Assembly (NCBI GenBank): GCA_022180725.1
Contig: BQMO01000014.1
Coordinates: 124,001 to 188,000, forward strand
DNA from: Phycisphaerae bacterium
GTDB taxonomy: Bacteria > Planctomycetota > Phycisphaerae > Phycisphaerales > UBA1924
DNA: 64,000 nt
Direction of reading: 5' to 3'
Shown here: positions 46,525-54,848 of the stretch, one piece after another
How positions within the stretch are numbered: position 1 is the first letter of the stretch
Layout: the number at the start of each line of letters is the position of its first letter
Notes under the pieces: generated by a model
What the model saw: only the letters and a program-made list of their open reading frames with translations
Told to the model about the DNA's origin: nothing
Database searches by the model: none
Program-made: the position numbers and the translations under genes

Positions 46525-48420
46525 ATGAAGCAGACGTTGATTCGTTCGAGTTGGACCCCCGGGTGCCTGGTGCTCATCGCCGGGCTGGCGCTGGCCTCGT
46601 GCGACCGCGAGTCAGACACGAGCCGCGCGGTGACGTCGGCGTCGCAGCAGTTGTCGGCGATGAGCGGGTCAGGCTCGGCCCCGGCCCCCGACGCGGTGCG
46701 GACCAGGGTGTACACGAAGGTCGCGGGCGAGTTGAAGGCCGGTGCGGCCTCGGGCGAGGGCGCGGAAAGAGCCGCGGCCCACCAGCTGCTCGCGGCGACC
46801 AAGATCGGGCTGGGCGAAGAGCACGCGGTGGCGGCGGATGATGTCGAAGGCACGATCCTGCGTCACCTTGGGGCGGTCGAGAGCGCGATTACGCGGTGGT
46901 CGGTGGCGAGCTCCATCGCCGCGGCGGCGGAGTCCTTCGACGCGTCGGCCCAGATGGCCCGCGTGTCGGCCGCGAAGAAGGACAAGGACGCCGTCAAGGC
47001 ACGCGAGTCGGATCGCCTGGCCGCGCTCGGCAAGCAACTGGCCGATCTGCGCGCGAAGGCGACGGACAAGGCCGCGCAGGCCGACGCCAAACTCGCCGAG
47101 CACTCTCGCCTGATGGGCACGACGACCCAGATGTCCGCGACCCAGGCCGAACCGATCGTCGAGCGGGCGAACTTGATCCGCATGCAGGGCGAGCGACTCC
47201 GCCTCGAGGCCGGTCGGCTCGAGGCGGAGGCCGACCTGATCCAGCCCCAGTTCGATGAAGTCAAGACGATCGTCGCGCAGTTGACCAAGCAGCGCGCGGA
47301 CCTGGACGCGACGGAGGCCGACCTGACGGCGCAGGCGTCGGCGGCCCGGGCCGAGGCGAAGGCCGCGCGTGACGCCGCGACGATGATCGCCACGGACATC
47401 CACCGCATGGTCGGCGAAATCGATCGTCTCCGAAGCGAGGACCTCGCCGCGGCGTATGACAAGGCGGACCGGCAGTACGGCGAGGCCTTGGCCGCGGCAC
47501 GCGAGGCGAGCAAGGAACCACGCAGCGGCGGCGGCAAGGCTTCCCTCGGCGCCGCCAACCTTGCCCTGGCCGAATCGGCCTGGCGTCGTGCGACGGGGAC
47601 TCAGGCATATCTCCGAACGCTGCGCTCGCTGGCCACCGTCCAGCCGGCGCTGCCCAACGCGGCGTCGTACAGATCCGCCCTGGCCACGCTCGCGGCGGAC
47701 CGCAAGGCCTCGCTCGAGAAGGCCACCGAATCCCTCGGCGCCGCGCGTGATGCCTTTGCCGGCGTGCAGGCCGCCCCGGCCGTGCGCGAGCGGGTCGACG
47801 CGCTGACGGCCATGCTCGACGACGCCAAAAAACTCGCCAACAACGAACGGCTCGATGCGTCCTCCCCGCTCGCGCCCCCGGCGTGGCTCCGCAGCGCCGA
47901 GTCGGCCCCGGGCGCCACGCCTCAGTCCGCGCTCGACGATCTCCTCGCGGGCACGCGCTCCCTGGCCAAGGCCGAACGCGCGTGCCAGGACAAGTTCGGC
48001 AAGGGCATGGCCGCGGTGCTCTCGGCCGGCGGTGGCATGGGCGCCATGATCGGCCCCATGCTCGCGAACGCAGGCCCGGGCATCGAAGGCATGTCGCCCG
48101 ATGCCCTCGCCTCGATCACCGCGGACGATTTCACCTGGAACGTCACCGGCAACACGGCGACGGCGACGTACCCGGGCGTCCCCGAGCCGATCCGCTTCAC
48201 CAAGAAGGGTGATCGCTGGACGCTCGACCTGCCCGGAATGTCCGGCATGCCGATCAGCCCGGAAATGATGGCCTCGCTGATGCAGTCCATGATGGCCGCC
48301 GTCGAGACCTGGGCCGGCGAGGTCGAGTCGGGCACCTATCAGGACGAGGCCGCTGCGGGCCAGGGCTTCATGAAAAAACTCAGCGGCCTCGGCGGCATGT
48401 TCGGCGGGTTTGGCGGCTGA
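46525..48420 (+). CDS. Large coiled-coil lipoprotein
   Basis: A 631-residue protein of unknown function. A signal sequence ends in the lipobox LASC (residue about 27), so it should be lipid-anchored. Between about 120 and 310 it is a long Ala/Glu/Lys/Arg-rich heptad region (KQLADLRAKATDKAAQADAK; RLRLEAGRLEAEADL) predicting coiled coil in the periplasm. A C-terminal domain follows after a Gly/Met-rich stretch (GGGMGAMIGPMLANAGPG), with a beta-type segment FTWNVTGNTATATYPG. GGAGAAG precedes the ATG; TACAGT at 46447-46452 could be the -10 of a leadered transcript. FNR follows by 34 bp. Confidence 0.65.
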   Translation: MKQTLIRSSWTPGCLVLIAGLALASCDRESDTSRAVTSASQQLSAMSGSGSAPAPDAVRTRVYTKVAGELKAGAASGEGAERAAAHQLLAATKIGLGEEHAVAADDVEGTILRHLGAVESAITRWSVASSIAAAAESFDASAQMARVSAAKKDKDAVKARESDRLAALGKQLADLRAKATDKAAQADAKLAEHSRLMGTTTQMSATQAEPIVERANLIRMQGERLRLEAGRLEAEADLIQPQFDEVKTIVAQLTKQRADLDATEADLTAQASAARAEAKAARDAATMIATDIHRMVGEIDRLRSEDLAAAYDKADRQYGEALAAAREASKEPRSGGGKASLGAANLALAESAWRRATGTQAYLRTLRSLATVQPALPNAASYRSALATLAADRKASLEKATESLGAARDAFAGVQAAPAVRERVDALTAMLDDAKKLANNERLDASSPLAPPAWLRSAESAPGATPQSALDDLLAGTRSLAKAERACQDKFGKGMAAVLSAGGGMGAMIGPMLANAGPGIEGMSPDALASITADDFTWNVTGNTATATYPGVPEPIRFTKKGDRWTLDLPGMSGMPISPEMMASLMQSMMAAVETWAGEVESGTYQDEAAAGQGFMKKLSGLGGMFGGFGG

Positions 48421-48454
48421 TGCCCTTCGCTTCAACTCTCGCAAAGGCCCGCCC

Positions 48455-49423
48455 ATGAGCGAGCGTGCCAGCACACCCATCCCCGGTACCCCCGTGCTCG
48501 CGGACGCACGCATGCACCTCCTCACGCCCGCCGCGCCGGGGCGCGCCGTGGTGCTCTCAAACAGACGGTGCACCGCCTCGGCGAAATCGTCCGGATTCGT
48601 GCGACACATCGAGCTCGACGTCTCGGGGACGCCCCTCGAGAACGCCTTCATCGCCGGGCAATCCTTCGGCATAATCCCACCCGGGGTGGATGAGTCGGGC
48701 CGGCCGCACAAACTCCGCCTGTATTCCATCGCCAGCCCGACGGGTGGAGAGGACGGTCAGGGAAAAATACTCTCCACGACCGTCAAACGCACCATCGACG
48801 AACACTGGGAATCGGGCAAGTTGTTCCTCGGCGTGGCGAGCAACTTCCTGTGCGACCTTCGCCCGGGCGACACCGTGTCGGTCACCGGACCGAACGGGAA
48901 GCGGTTCGTGCTGCCCGCGGACCCATCGGCGCATGACTACCTCTTCATCGCGACCGGAACGGGCATCGCGCCGTTCCGGGGCATGATCCGGGAAATCGCG
49001 ACGCGGGCGCCGGCGTCTCGGGTGGTGCTGATCATGGGCTCGCCCTACGCGGGCGACCTGATCTACCACGACGAACTTCAGGCCCAAGCCCACACGAACG
49101 CAAACTTCACATACGTGACGGCGCTGAGCCGGCAGCCGCAGGCCGACGGACACCCGGCAATGTACGTGGATCAACGACTCGCCACGGGGGGGGACGTGGT
49201 ACGGCGGATACTGGAGTCCCCGCGCGGACTGGTGTACGTCTGCGGCGTCGCGGGGATGGAGTTAGGCGTCTTCAAGACGATGACCGGGATACTGACGCCG
49301 GACGTACTGGCGCAGTACCTCACGGTGGATCCCGACGCGTTGGCGACGATCAGCACGTGGGAACGGCGGATGATCCACAAGTCAATCCGTCCCACGCGGC
49401 GCGTGTTCATGGAGGTCTATTGA
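48455..49423 (+). CDS. Ferredoxin-NADP(+) reductase, plant/cyanobacterial type
   Basis: A 322-residue FAD enzyme transferring electrons between ferredoxin and NADP(H). RLYSIAS (FAD binding), the pyrophosphate-binding FLCDLRPGDTVSVTGPNGK, GTGIAPFRGM (NADP site) and a C-terminal aromatic FMEVY typical of plant-type FNR are all present. It is not the short bacterial FpR type. The ATG at 48455 is preferred over an earlier in-frame start in the preceding gene's 3' flank. The neighbours do not point to photosynthesis; use in general redox metabolism is likely. Confidence 0.9.
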   Translation: MSERASTPIPGTPVLADARMHLLTPAAPGRAVVLSNRRCTASAKSSGFVRHIELDVSGTPLENAFIAGQSFGIIPPGVDESGRPHKLRLYSIASPTGGEDGQGKILSTTVKRTIDEHWESGKLFLGVASNFLCDLRPGDTVSVTGPNGKRFVLPADPSAHDYLFIATGTGIAPFRGMIREIATRAPASRVVLIMGSPYAGDLIYHDELQAQAHTNANFTYVTALSRQPQADGHPAMYVDQRLATGGDVVRRILESPRGLVYVCGVAGMELGVFKTMTGILTPDVLAQYLTVDPDALATISTWERRMIHKSIRPTRRVFMEVY

Positions 49424-49432
49424 CACGCGGGG

Positions 49433-49493
49433 TTGACCCCTCGCCCCGCGGGCTGGTAAGGTGGTTCATTCCGGGGCGCGGGCGACCTACGCT
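49433..49493 (+). promoter_or_regulatory. Candidate promoters upstream of the 49.5-kb gene
   Basis: TTGACC (49433-49438), 18-bp spacer, TAAGGT (49457-49462); and a second, TTCATT (49465-49470), 17-bp spacer, TACGCT (49488-49493). They are followed by the CCCCGAGCCG-ATTCGACCCG motif (49498-49517) shared with the pilT leader. Confidence 0.4.
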
Positions 49494-49547
49494 TTCGCCC
49501 CGAGCCGATTCGACCCGATCCGTGGGGGACAGTACAAGGATTCGTGA

Positions 49548-50666
49548 TTGATCGAACGTACATTCCAACAGGCCGGCCTGTCCGTGGTGTTCGCCCTCGC
49601 GGCGATGATGCATACGCCCGCCCGCGCCCAGCCATGCCAGATCGAGCCGGCGATCAGTTCCGCCATGACACTCTCCGCGGACCAGGCGGCCGCAGTGACG
49701 GCATGTGCCCAGCAAAACGCCGCGGATCTTTCGAGCGAGGATGCCGACAAGAGACGGATCGCCCGCCGGGCCATCTTGGCGCCCCTCGAAGGCGCGAACG
49801 TGTCCGCGGCGTTTCGGATTCAGTACGCGAAGTCCTTGGAACCCGCGCTGCGCGAACTGGCGAAGCACGCCGATGATCGCCTCGCCGTGGTCGCGCTCAT
49901 CATCGCCGGTGACCTCGCGACCGAAACGTCGACCGGTATGCTGACGGGGCAGTTGGCGTCCCCGCGCCCGGCGCTCCGGTATGAGGCCGCGTTCGGTCTG
50001 CGGCGCACCTTTGAGGCCGCGAGCGTCGCCCGGCCCGCGGTGCTGTCGACAACAGTCTCCGCGGCGATGACGGCGTTGCAGAACGCCATGGGGGTCGAGC
50101 AGGATGGACAGGTCCTCAAGGCCCAGGCGGCCGCGCTCCTCGCCGGCGCGGGGCTTCCCGAACGTGATTTTCCGTCCGCACGCCTCGAAGCATCCTCGGC
50201 GCTCTGCGTGGGGTTGAGCAACCATGTCAAGGCACGCGGGACCAAACTCCCCGACCAAAGTTCACTCGAAGCCTATCACAAGGGGGTCCGGGGCGTACGC
50301 GACATCTTCCTGCAGCCCGACGCGCGGATGAACGCGGCCTCGGCGAACGCCGCCGCCGAACTCTCCGGCCGATTGATCGCCCTCGCCGCCCGCGCGCTCA
50401 AGGCCAAGGACTATCAGGCCGCCTCCGAGAGTTCTCGCGGTGAAATGACGAGCGCCGTCGGAGCCTCCGAAACGCTCATCCAACTCGCCGGCAACGTCCT
50501 CTCGCCCGGCACGCGATTCCCCACCCCGGGGTTGGGAACCACGCTCCGCGAGAGCACGGTCGCCTCGGAGGCCAAGTTCATCCTCGATGCCACGAGCATC
50601 GTCGGCGCCGACGGCGTCCTCACCAAGCCGCCCTTCCAGTTCTCCAAGGCGCACTTTCTTCCCTGA
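49548..50666 (+). CDS. Secreted helical-repeat protein, unknown function
   Basis: A 372-residue protein with a signal peptide (LSVVFALAAMMHTPARA) and otherwise mostly helical, Ala-rich sequence with HEAT-like pairs (RIARRAILAPLEGANVS; LRYEAAFGLRRTFEAA). Not assigned to a named family by me. The start is TTG with AAGGA about 9 nt upstream; no better start is in frame. Candidate promoters lie 55-115 bp upstream. It stands 81 bp before the oppA-like gene. Confidence 0.6.
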   Translation: MIERTFQQAGLSVVFALAAMMHTPARAQPCQIEPAISSAMTLSADQAAAVTACAQQNAADLSSEDADKRRIARRAILAPLEGANVSAAFRIQYAKSLEPALRELAKHADDRLAVVALIIAGDLATETSTGMLTGQLASPRPALRYEAAFGLRRTFEAASVARPAVLSTTVSAAMTALQNAMGVEQDGQVLKAQAAALLAGAGLPERDFPSARLEASSALCVGLSNHVKARGTKLPDQSSLEAYHKGVRGVRDIFLQPDARMNAASANAAAELSGRLIALAARALKAKDYQAASESSRGEMTSAVGASETLIQLAGNVLSPGTRFPTPGLGTTLRESTVASEAKFILDATSIVGADGVLTKPPFQFSKAHFLP

Positions 50667-50747
50667 GGCTTCGCGCACACCGGTGACGACGTTCGGCGGC
50701 GCGAGCGGCGGGAAACGCCCGCGGCGTCGCGGCTATCCTCGTCGCGC

Positions 50748-52607
50748 GTGATCAAACTCCTCCTCCCGGCGTTGCTTCTCGTCGCGATCGTCCTCGCCGG
50801 CATTTGCCTCGATGCACCGGCGCCCAGGGCCGAGTTCACGTTCGTCACCCGGGGCGAGGTCAGCACCCTCGACCCGGTGCAGATGTCCTGGCTCCAGGAC
50901 TTCCGATGCGCCGGGCTGCTGTACGAAGGGTTGACGCGGCTGGATACCTCCACGCCCGATCTGCGTGTGGCGCCGGGCGTGGCGTCCGCGTGGACCGTGT
51001 CGCCCGACGGGCGGGAATACACCTTCACGCTGGACGCCGCGGCATACTGGAGCAACGGCGAGCCCGTGCGTGCGGGCGACTTTGTCTATGCCTGGCGGCG
51101 AGTGATCCTCCCCGACGCGGGCGGAGACTACGCCAAACTGCTGTCGTGCATCCGTGGGGTCGATGCGTTCGTCGCGTGGCGCGCCCAGGCCGTGCGGGCC
51201 TTCGCCGCCGACCCGGCGCGGCGTGGCTCCGCCGCGGCCGCGGAATCGCTGTGGACGGAAACACTCGAGCAGTTCGACCGCCTCGTGGGGCTGGAGGCTC
51301 CTGACGACCGAACGTTGCGCGTGATCCTGACCAGGCCCACCCCGTACTTTCTCGACCTGACCTCGTTCGGCGCGCTCTACCCGGTCTTTCCATCCCTCGT
51401 CCAGGCGTACGAATCCGTTGACGCACAGTCAGGCGTCCAGCGGACGGACCCGGGATGGTTGAAGCCCGGCGTGCTCGTCGGCAACGGACCCTTCGTACTG
51501 GCCGCGTGGCGATTCATGCGCGAAATGCGGTTCGAACCCAACCCGCACTATCGCGACGCGGGCGGTGTGACGCTCGATTCGGTCGCGTGCCTTTCGATCC
51601 GCGACGGCAACGCCCAGGTCCTGGCCTTCCGCACCGGCGCCGTCGATTGGACGACCGACGTGATGCCGGCGTATCGCGGGGAAGTCTTCGCGGCGAAGAG
51701 AGAGTTCCGCACGGCGCATGCCCTCGACGTCGAACGCTTGACCGCCGCCGGGGCCGGGGAAATCGACATCGACCGCGCGCTCCCGCGCGATCCGCGGGCC
51801 CACGCCCACGCCTTCCCCGCGTTCGGAACGTACTTCTACAACTTCAACGCCCGTCCACGACTGGCCGACGGCACCCCGAACCCCTTCGCCATCCCCGCGG
51901 TGCGGCGGGCCTTCGCACGCACGATCGACCGCCGCGGCGTGTGCGAGGGGATTCTGCGCGCGGGGGAAACACCCGCGGCGACGCTCATCCCGCCGCGGTC
52001 GATCGTGGGGTATGCATCACCCACGGGACTCGACCCCGATCCGGCTCTTGCACGCGAGGAACTCCGCGAGGCAGGCTATCCCGAGGGGCGCGGGTTTCCC
52101 ATGGTCGAGATCCTGGTGAACGCGGAGGGTGACCATGCGCTGATCGCGCAGTCCATCGCGCGGGACTGGGAGCGCACGCTGGGCGTGCGGACGCGGGTGT
52201 TGCGCAAGGAGACGAGGGCGTTTCGAGAGGACGTCAAGAGCGGGCGCTTCATGATCAGCCGCGCGTCGTGGTTCGGTGACTACGCCGACCCCACCACGTT
52301 CCTGGAGATCAACCGCACGGGCGACGGAAACAATGACCGCGGGTACTCAAGTCCGGCGTTCGACGCGCTATTGGATGCCGCGGCCCAGGAGCGCGATCCC
52401 GAGAGTCGGATGATCCTCCTCGCCCGGGCCGAGAGGTTGCTGATCGAGGACGATGCGGCCCTGGCGCCGATCTACCAGTACGTCCAGCAATATCTCTTCG
52501 ACCCGCATCGACTCGAGGGGATCTCGACCCATCCGCATTCTTGGCAGGACGTGGGGCGGTTCCGAGTGCGTCTGAATGAAGCAACTTCGGAGCATCGGGT
52601 TCCGTAG
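50748..52607 (+). CDS. oppA: Peptide/oligopeptide ABC transporter substrate-binding protein
   Basis: A 619-residue SBP_bac_5 family binding protein. An N-terminal hydrophobic segment (LLLPALLLVAIVLAGICL) serves as signal or anchor; it lacks a canonical lipobox. Family features are TFVTRGEVSTLDPVQ, LLYEGLTRL, YTFTLDAAAYWSNGEPV, WLKPGVLVGNGPFVLAAW and AFARTIDRRGVCEGIL. It should deliver peptides to the permease encoded at 53242-54204. Start GTG, with TATCCT (50734-50739) 8 nt upstream. The other permease and ATPases are not nearby. Confidence 0.9.
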   Translation: MIKLLLPALLLVAIVLAGICLDAPAPRAEFTFVTRGEVSTLDPVQMSWLQDFRCAGLLYEGLTRLDTSTPDLRVAPGVASAWTVSPDGREYTFTLDAAAYWSNGEPVRAGDFVYAWRRVILPDAGGDYAKLLSCIRGVDAFVAWRAQAVRAFAADPARRGSAAAAESLWTETLEQFDRLVGLEAPDDRTLRVILTRPTPYFLDLTSFGALYPVFPSLVQAYESVDAQSGVQRTDPGWLKPGVLVGNGPFVLAAWRFMREMRFEPNPHYRDAGGVTLDSVACLSIRDGNAQVLAFRTGAVDWTTDVMPAYRGEVFAAKREFRTAHALDVERLTAAGAGEIDIDRALPRDPRAHAHAFPAFGTYFYNFNARPRLADGTPNPFAIPAVRRAFARTIDRRGVCEGILRAGETPAATLIPPRSIVGYASPTGLDPDPALAREELREAGYPEGRGFPMVEILVNAEGDHALIAQSIARDWERTLGVRTRVLRKETRAFREDVKSGRFMISRASWFGDYADPTTFLEINRTGDGNNDRGYSSPAFDALLDAAAQERDPESRMILLARAERLLIEDDAALAPIYQYVQQYLFDPHRLEGISTHPHSWQDVGRFRVRLNEATSEHRVP

Positions 52608-52637
52608 AACACGCATGCGGACCACGGTGGTGGCGAC

Positions 52638-53195
52638 ATGAGCGATGGGCCAGTTTCTATCCACTGGACTTCACGACGGATTCGCGTCACGGCGGCGCAC
52701 GCTGTCGTGGGGGTGCTCATCGGGCTTGGCGCCACGGCCATCTGGTCCGCGGTCATGGCGGTCATGCTCTATGAAGTGGCGCGTCGTGCGGCGATGCCCG
52801 CATCGGCGATCGCGACGGGCGTCTGCCTGGGAAGCGGTTTGGTGTCGTTTCTCGTCGTGCGAAGCGCGGCGGAGGGTTCGTGCCGGAAGTACCCCGCCGG
52901 GCCGCTCGGTATCGCCATCGGGCTTGGGCTGGGCGGCGCCTTGCCGCTGATCATCGCGATGGCGGAACGCTTGGTCGAGTTCGCGGCCCTCGTGCTGGTG
53001 CTCGCGGTCGCGCACGCCTGGAGCGGGTTTCTCGGCGGCATGAAAGGCCTGACGCACCGGTTCTCCCTGTCGGCCGTGGAGGGGGTCGGGGTGGCGTGCG
53101 CCCATTGCGGGTACGACCTGACGGCAACGGCGTCGCATTGGCCCTGCCCGGAGTGCGGCGGGCGTATGCGATACGGCGCACGGATGGACGAATAG
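52638..53195 (+). CDS. Polytopic membrane protein with C-terminal zinc ribbon
   Basis: A 185-residue protein with about four hydrophobic segments (VGVLIGLGATAIW, IATGVCLGSGLVSFLVV, GIAIGLGLGGALPLIIAM, FAALVLVLAVAHAW) and a cytoplasmic-type tail with CAHCGYDL-x11-CPECGG, a two-CxxC zinc ribbon common in planctomycete proteins. Function unknown. It sits between the binding protein and the permease of the oligopeptide transporter (30 and 46 bp gaps), although permease translation has its own start signal. Confidence 0.65.
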   Translation: MSDGPVSIHWTSRRIRVTAAHAVVGVLIGLGATAIWSAVMAVMLYEVARRAAMPASAIATGVCLGSGLVSFLVVRSAAEGSCRKYPAGPLGIAIGLGLGGALPLIIAMAERLVEFAALVLVLAVAHAWSGFLGGMKGLTHRFSLSAVEGVGVACAHCGYDLTATASHWPCPECGGRMRYGARMDE

Positions 53196-53241
53196 CGCAC
53201 GGCGAGCCGGTCCGTCGCGCCGCTCGTTCCTACGCTGGCCC

Positions 53242-54204
53242 ATGCTGGGGCTGATCGCACGAAGGCTGGCGCAACTCCCGTTGATTCTGACGGCGGTGTT
53301 CCTGGCGACGCTGGCGCTGGCGTGGGCGGTACCGGGCAATCCGCTCGAGCGGGGCGAACGCCGACCGCCGCCGGAAGTCGAAGCGGCGATGCGGGCGCAG
53401 TATCGGCTCGATTCGTTCTGGGCCTTCGCAGGGTCCTACGCCGACTCCGCAAGCGGCCTCCGCGCGCTCCGTCTGGGAAGGGGCGAGGGCCCCACGCGCC
53501 GCCCCGTCTTCGACTTCGGCCCGTCCCTTCAGTACCGCGACCAGCGGGTCAACGACATCCTCGCGGACTTCCTGCCCGTGTCGATCACCCTCGGCGCTGC
53601 CTCATTGCTCATCGCGCTCGCGCTGGGTATCGGCGCAGGGGTGCTGGGCGCGCTTCGCCCGGGCGGGGTGCTCGACGCCGCCACCCTGGTGCTGTCGCTC
53701 GTGGGCGTCAGTGTGCCGAACTTCGTGATCGGGACGGGGCTGCTGGCGCTCTTCGCGCTGGGGTTGGGCTGGCCGCCCGTGGGAGAGTGGGGACGTGCCC
53801 GCGACCTGCTCCTGCCCGCCTTTACCCTCTCGCTCCCGTTTGCCGCCTACATCGCGCGGCTTGTCCGCGTCGGCATGATCGAGGCGCTCCGCGCCGACTT
53901 CATCCGCACCGCCCGCGCCGCCGGGCTCCCCGAGTGGCGCGTCGTACTCGTCTACGCCCTCAAGAACGCCCTGCTCCCCGTGGTCAGTTACCTCGGCCCC
54001 GCGGCGGCGGGGGCCATGACCGGGTCGTTCGTGGTTGAGGTCGTCTTCAGCGTGCCCGGGTTGGGACAGCACTTCGTCAACGCCGTGCAGAACAAGGACC
54101 TCTTCCTGCTCATGGGCGTCGTGCTCGTCTACGCCACGATGCTGGTGGTGTTCAATCTCGTGGTTGACGTCATGGCCCGCTGGGTGGACCCGCGCACGGG
54201 GTGA
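53242..54204 (+). CDS. oppB: Oligopeptide ABC transporter permease (OppB/DppB type)
   Basis: A 320-residue BPD-type inner-membrane permease. Hydrophobic segments are regularly spaced, and the EAA loop reads EALRADFIRTARAAGLPE, followed by YALKNALLPVVSYLG and VFSVPGLGQHFVNAV, both typical of OppB. No oppC, oppD or oppF follows: the next genes are on the other strand, so ATPase and partner permease must be encoded elsewhere. TACGCT (53231-53236) ends 5 nt before the ATG. Confidence 0.92.
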   Translation: MLGLIARRLAQLPLILTAVFLATLALAWAVPGNPLERGERRPPPEVEAAMRAQYRLDSFWAFAGSYADSASGLRALRLGRGEGPTRRPVFDFGPSLQYRDQRVNDILADFLPVSITLGAASLLIALALGIGAGVLGALRPGGVLDAATLVLSLVGVSVPNFVIGTGLLALFALGLGWPPVGEWGRARDLLLPAFTLSLPFAAYIARLVRVGMIEALRADFIRTARAAGLPEWRVVLVYALKNALLPVVSYLGPAAAGAMTGSFVVEVVFSVPGLGQHFVNAVQNKDLFLLMGVVLVYATMLVVFNLVVDVMARWVDPRTG

Positions 54205-54221
54205 AGCACGGCCCGTGGAGG

Positions 54222-54656
54222 TCAGCGAGGCGAGAAGGTCGCGCCGTCCATCACGTCGCACGAAACCAGTTCGCCGGGCGTGAAGGACTCGGGCGACTGG
54301 CGCGGGTCGAGCGGCACGAGGTGGATCGGGGCGCCCGCGTCCACGACGACCGCGCCCTGCTCGATGCGGATCACGGTTCCCTGGACGCGTCGGGGACGGC
54401 CGAACACCGGCTCGATGAACTTGCCACCCGTTCCCGGACGGTCGATGCGGCGAGCCTCAACCCGGATGACGCCCAGCAGACGCTTGCCGATGGGCGTGCT
54501 GACGCCGGCGGTGGGGCGGAGATGCAGTTCGTAACTGGTGTTGGGGATGCCGAGCACGAGGCACTCGGGGCTGGTCGCGGTCGCGGGGGTGCGCGTCAGG
54601 AACGTGCCCCGCGCCACGGCGGGATCGATCGGGGTGGTGGGGGAAGGGGTGATCAT
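54222..54656 (-). CDS. Hypothetical beta-rich protein, 144 aa
   Basis: I do not recognise the family. The sequence is strand-rich with repeated short hydrophobic strands (CLVLGIPNTSYELHL; VQGTVIRIEQGAVVVDAG) suggesting an OB- or barrel-like fold, with no signal peptide or cysteine motif. The ATG at 54656 is chosen as the start nearest the first conserved-looking segment; there is no ribosome-binding site. It lies 51 bp downstream of tRNA-Thr on the same strand, so it could share the tRNA promoter. Confidence 0.55.
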   Translation of the reverse strand: MITPSPTTPIDPAVARGTFLTRTPATATSPECLVLGIPNTSYELHLRPTAGVSTPIGKRLLGVIRVEARRIDRPGTGGKFIEPVFGRPRRVQGTVIRIEQGAVVVDAGAPIHLVPLDPRQSPESFTPGELVSCDVMDGATFSPR

Positions 54657-54707
54657 GCGGGTGCGAGGCTCCGAACGTGCGGGGGGTGTGCAGGCAATCA
54701 GGCAAGA

Positions 54708-54779
54708 GCCGCCGAGGGGACTCGAACCCCTGACCTGCGCTTTACAAAAGCGCTGCTCTACCAACTGAGCTAAGGCGGC
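54708..54779 (-). tRNA. tRNA-Thr (anticodon TGT)
   Basis: A 72-nt tRNA: acceptor GCCGCCT at its 5' end with CGGCGGC at the 3' end (last pair U-C unmatched), D-arm GCTCAGTTGGTAGAGC, anticodon stem GCGCT/AGCGC around TTTGTAA (anticodon TGT), variable loop AGGTC, T-arm AGGGGTTCGAGTCCCCT. CCA is not encoded. A TATCCT -10-like hexamer lies about 12 nt upstream. Confidence 0.93.
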
Positions 54780-54848
54780 GTCAGAATGAGGATATGACGT
54801 GAAGTCGCGACGCGTCGGACGTTCGGCACGCTTCGTCGAAACGGGGGC

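Noticed and set aside
50748..50830. Lipobox in the OppA-like binding protein
   Set aside because: Residues before Cys read AGI-C; Ile at -1 does not fit Lgt/Lsp recognition.
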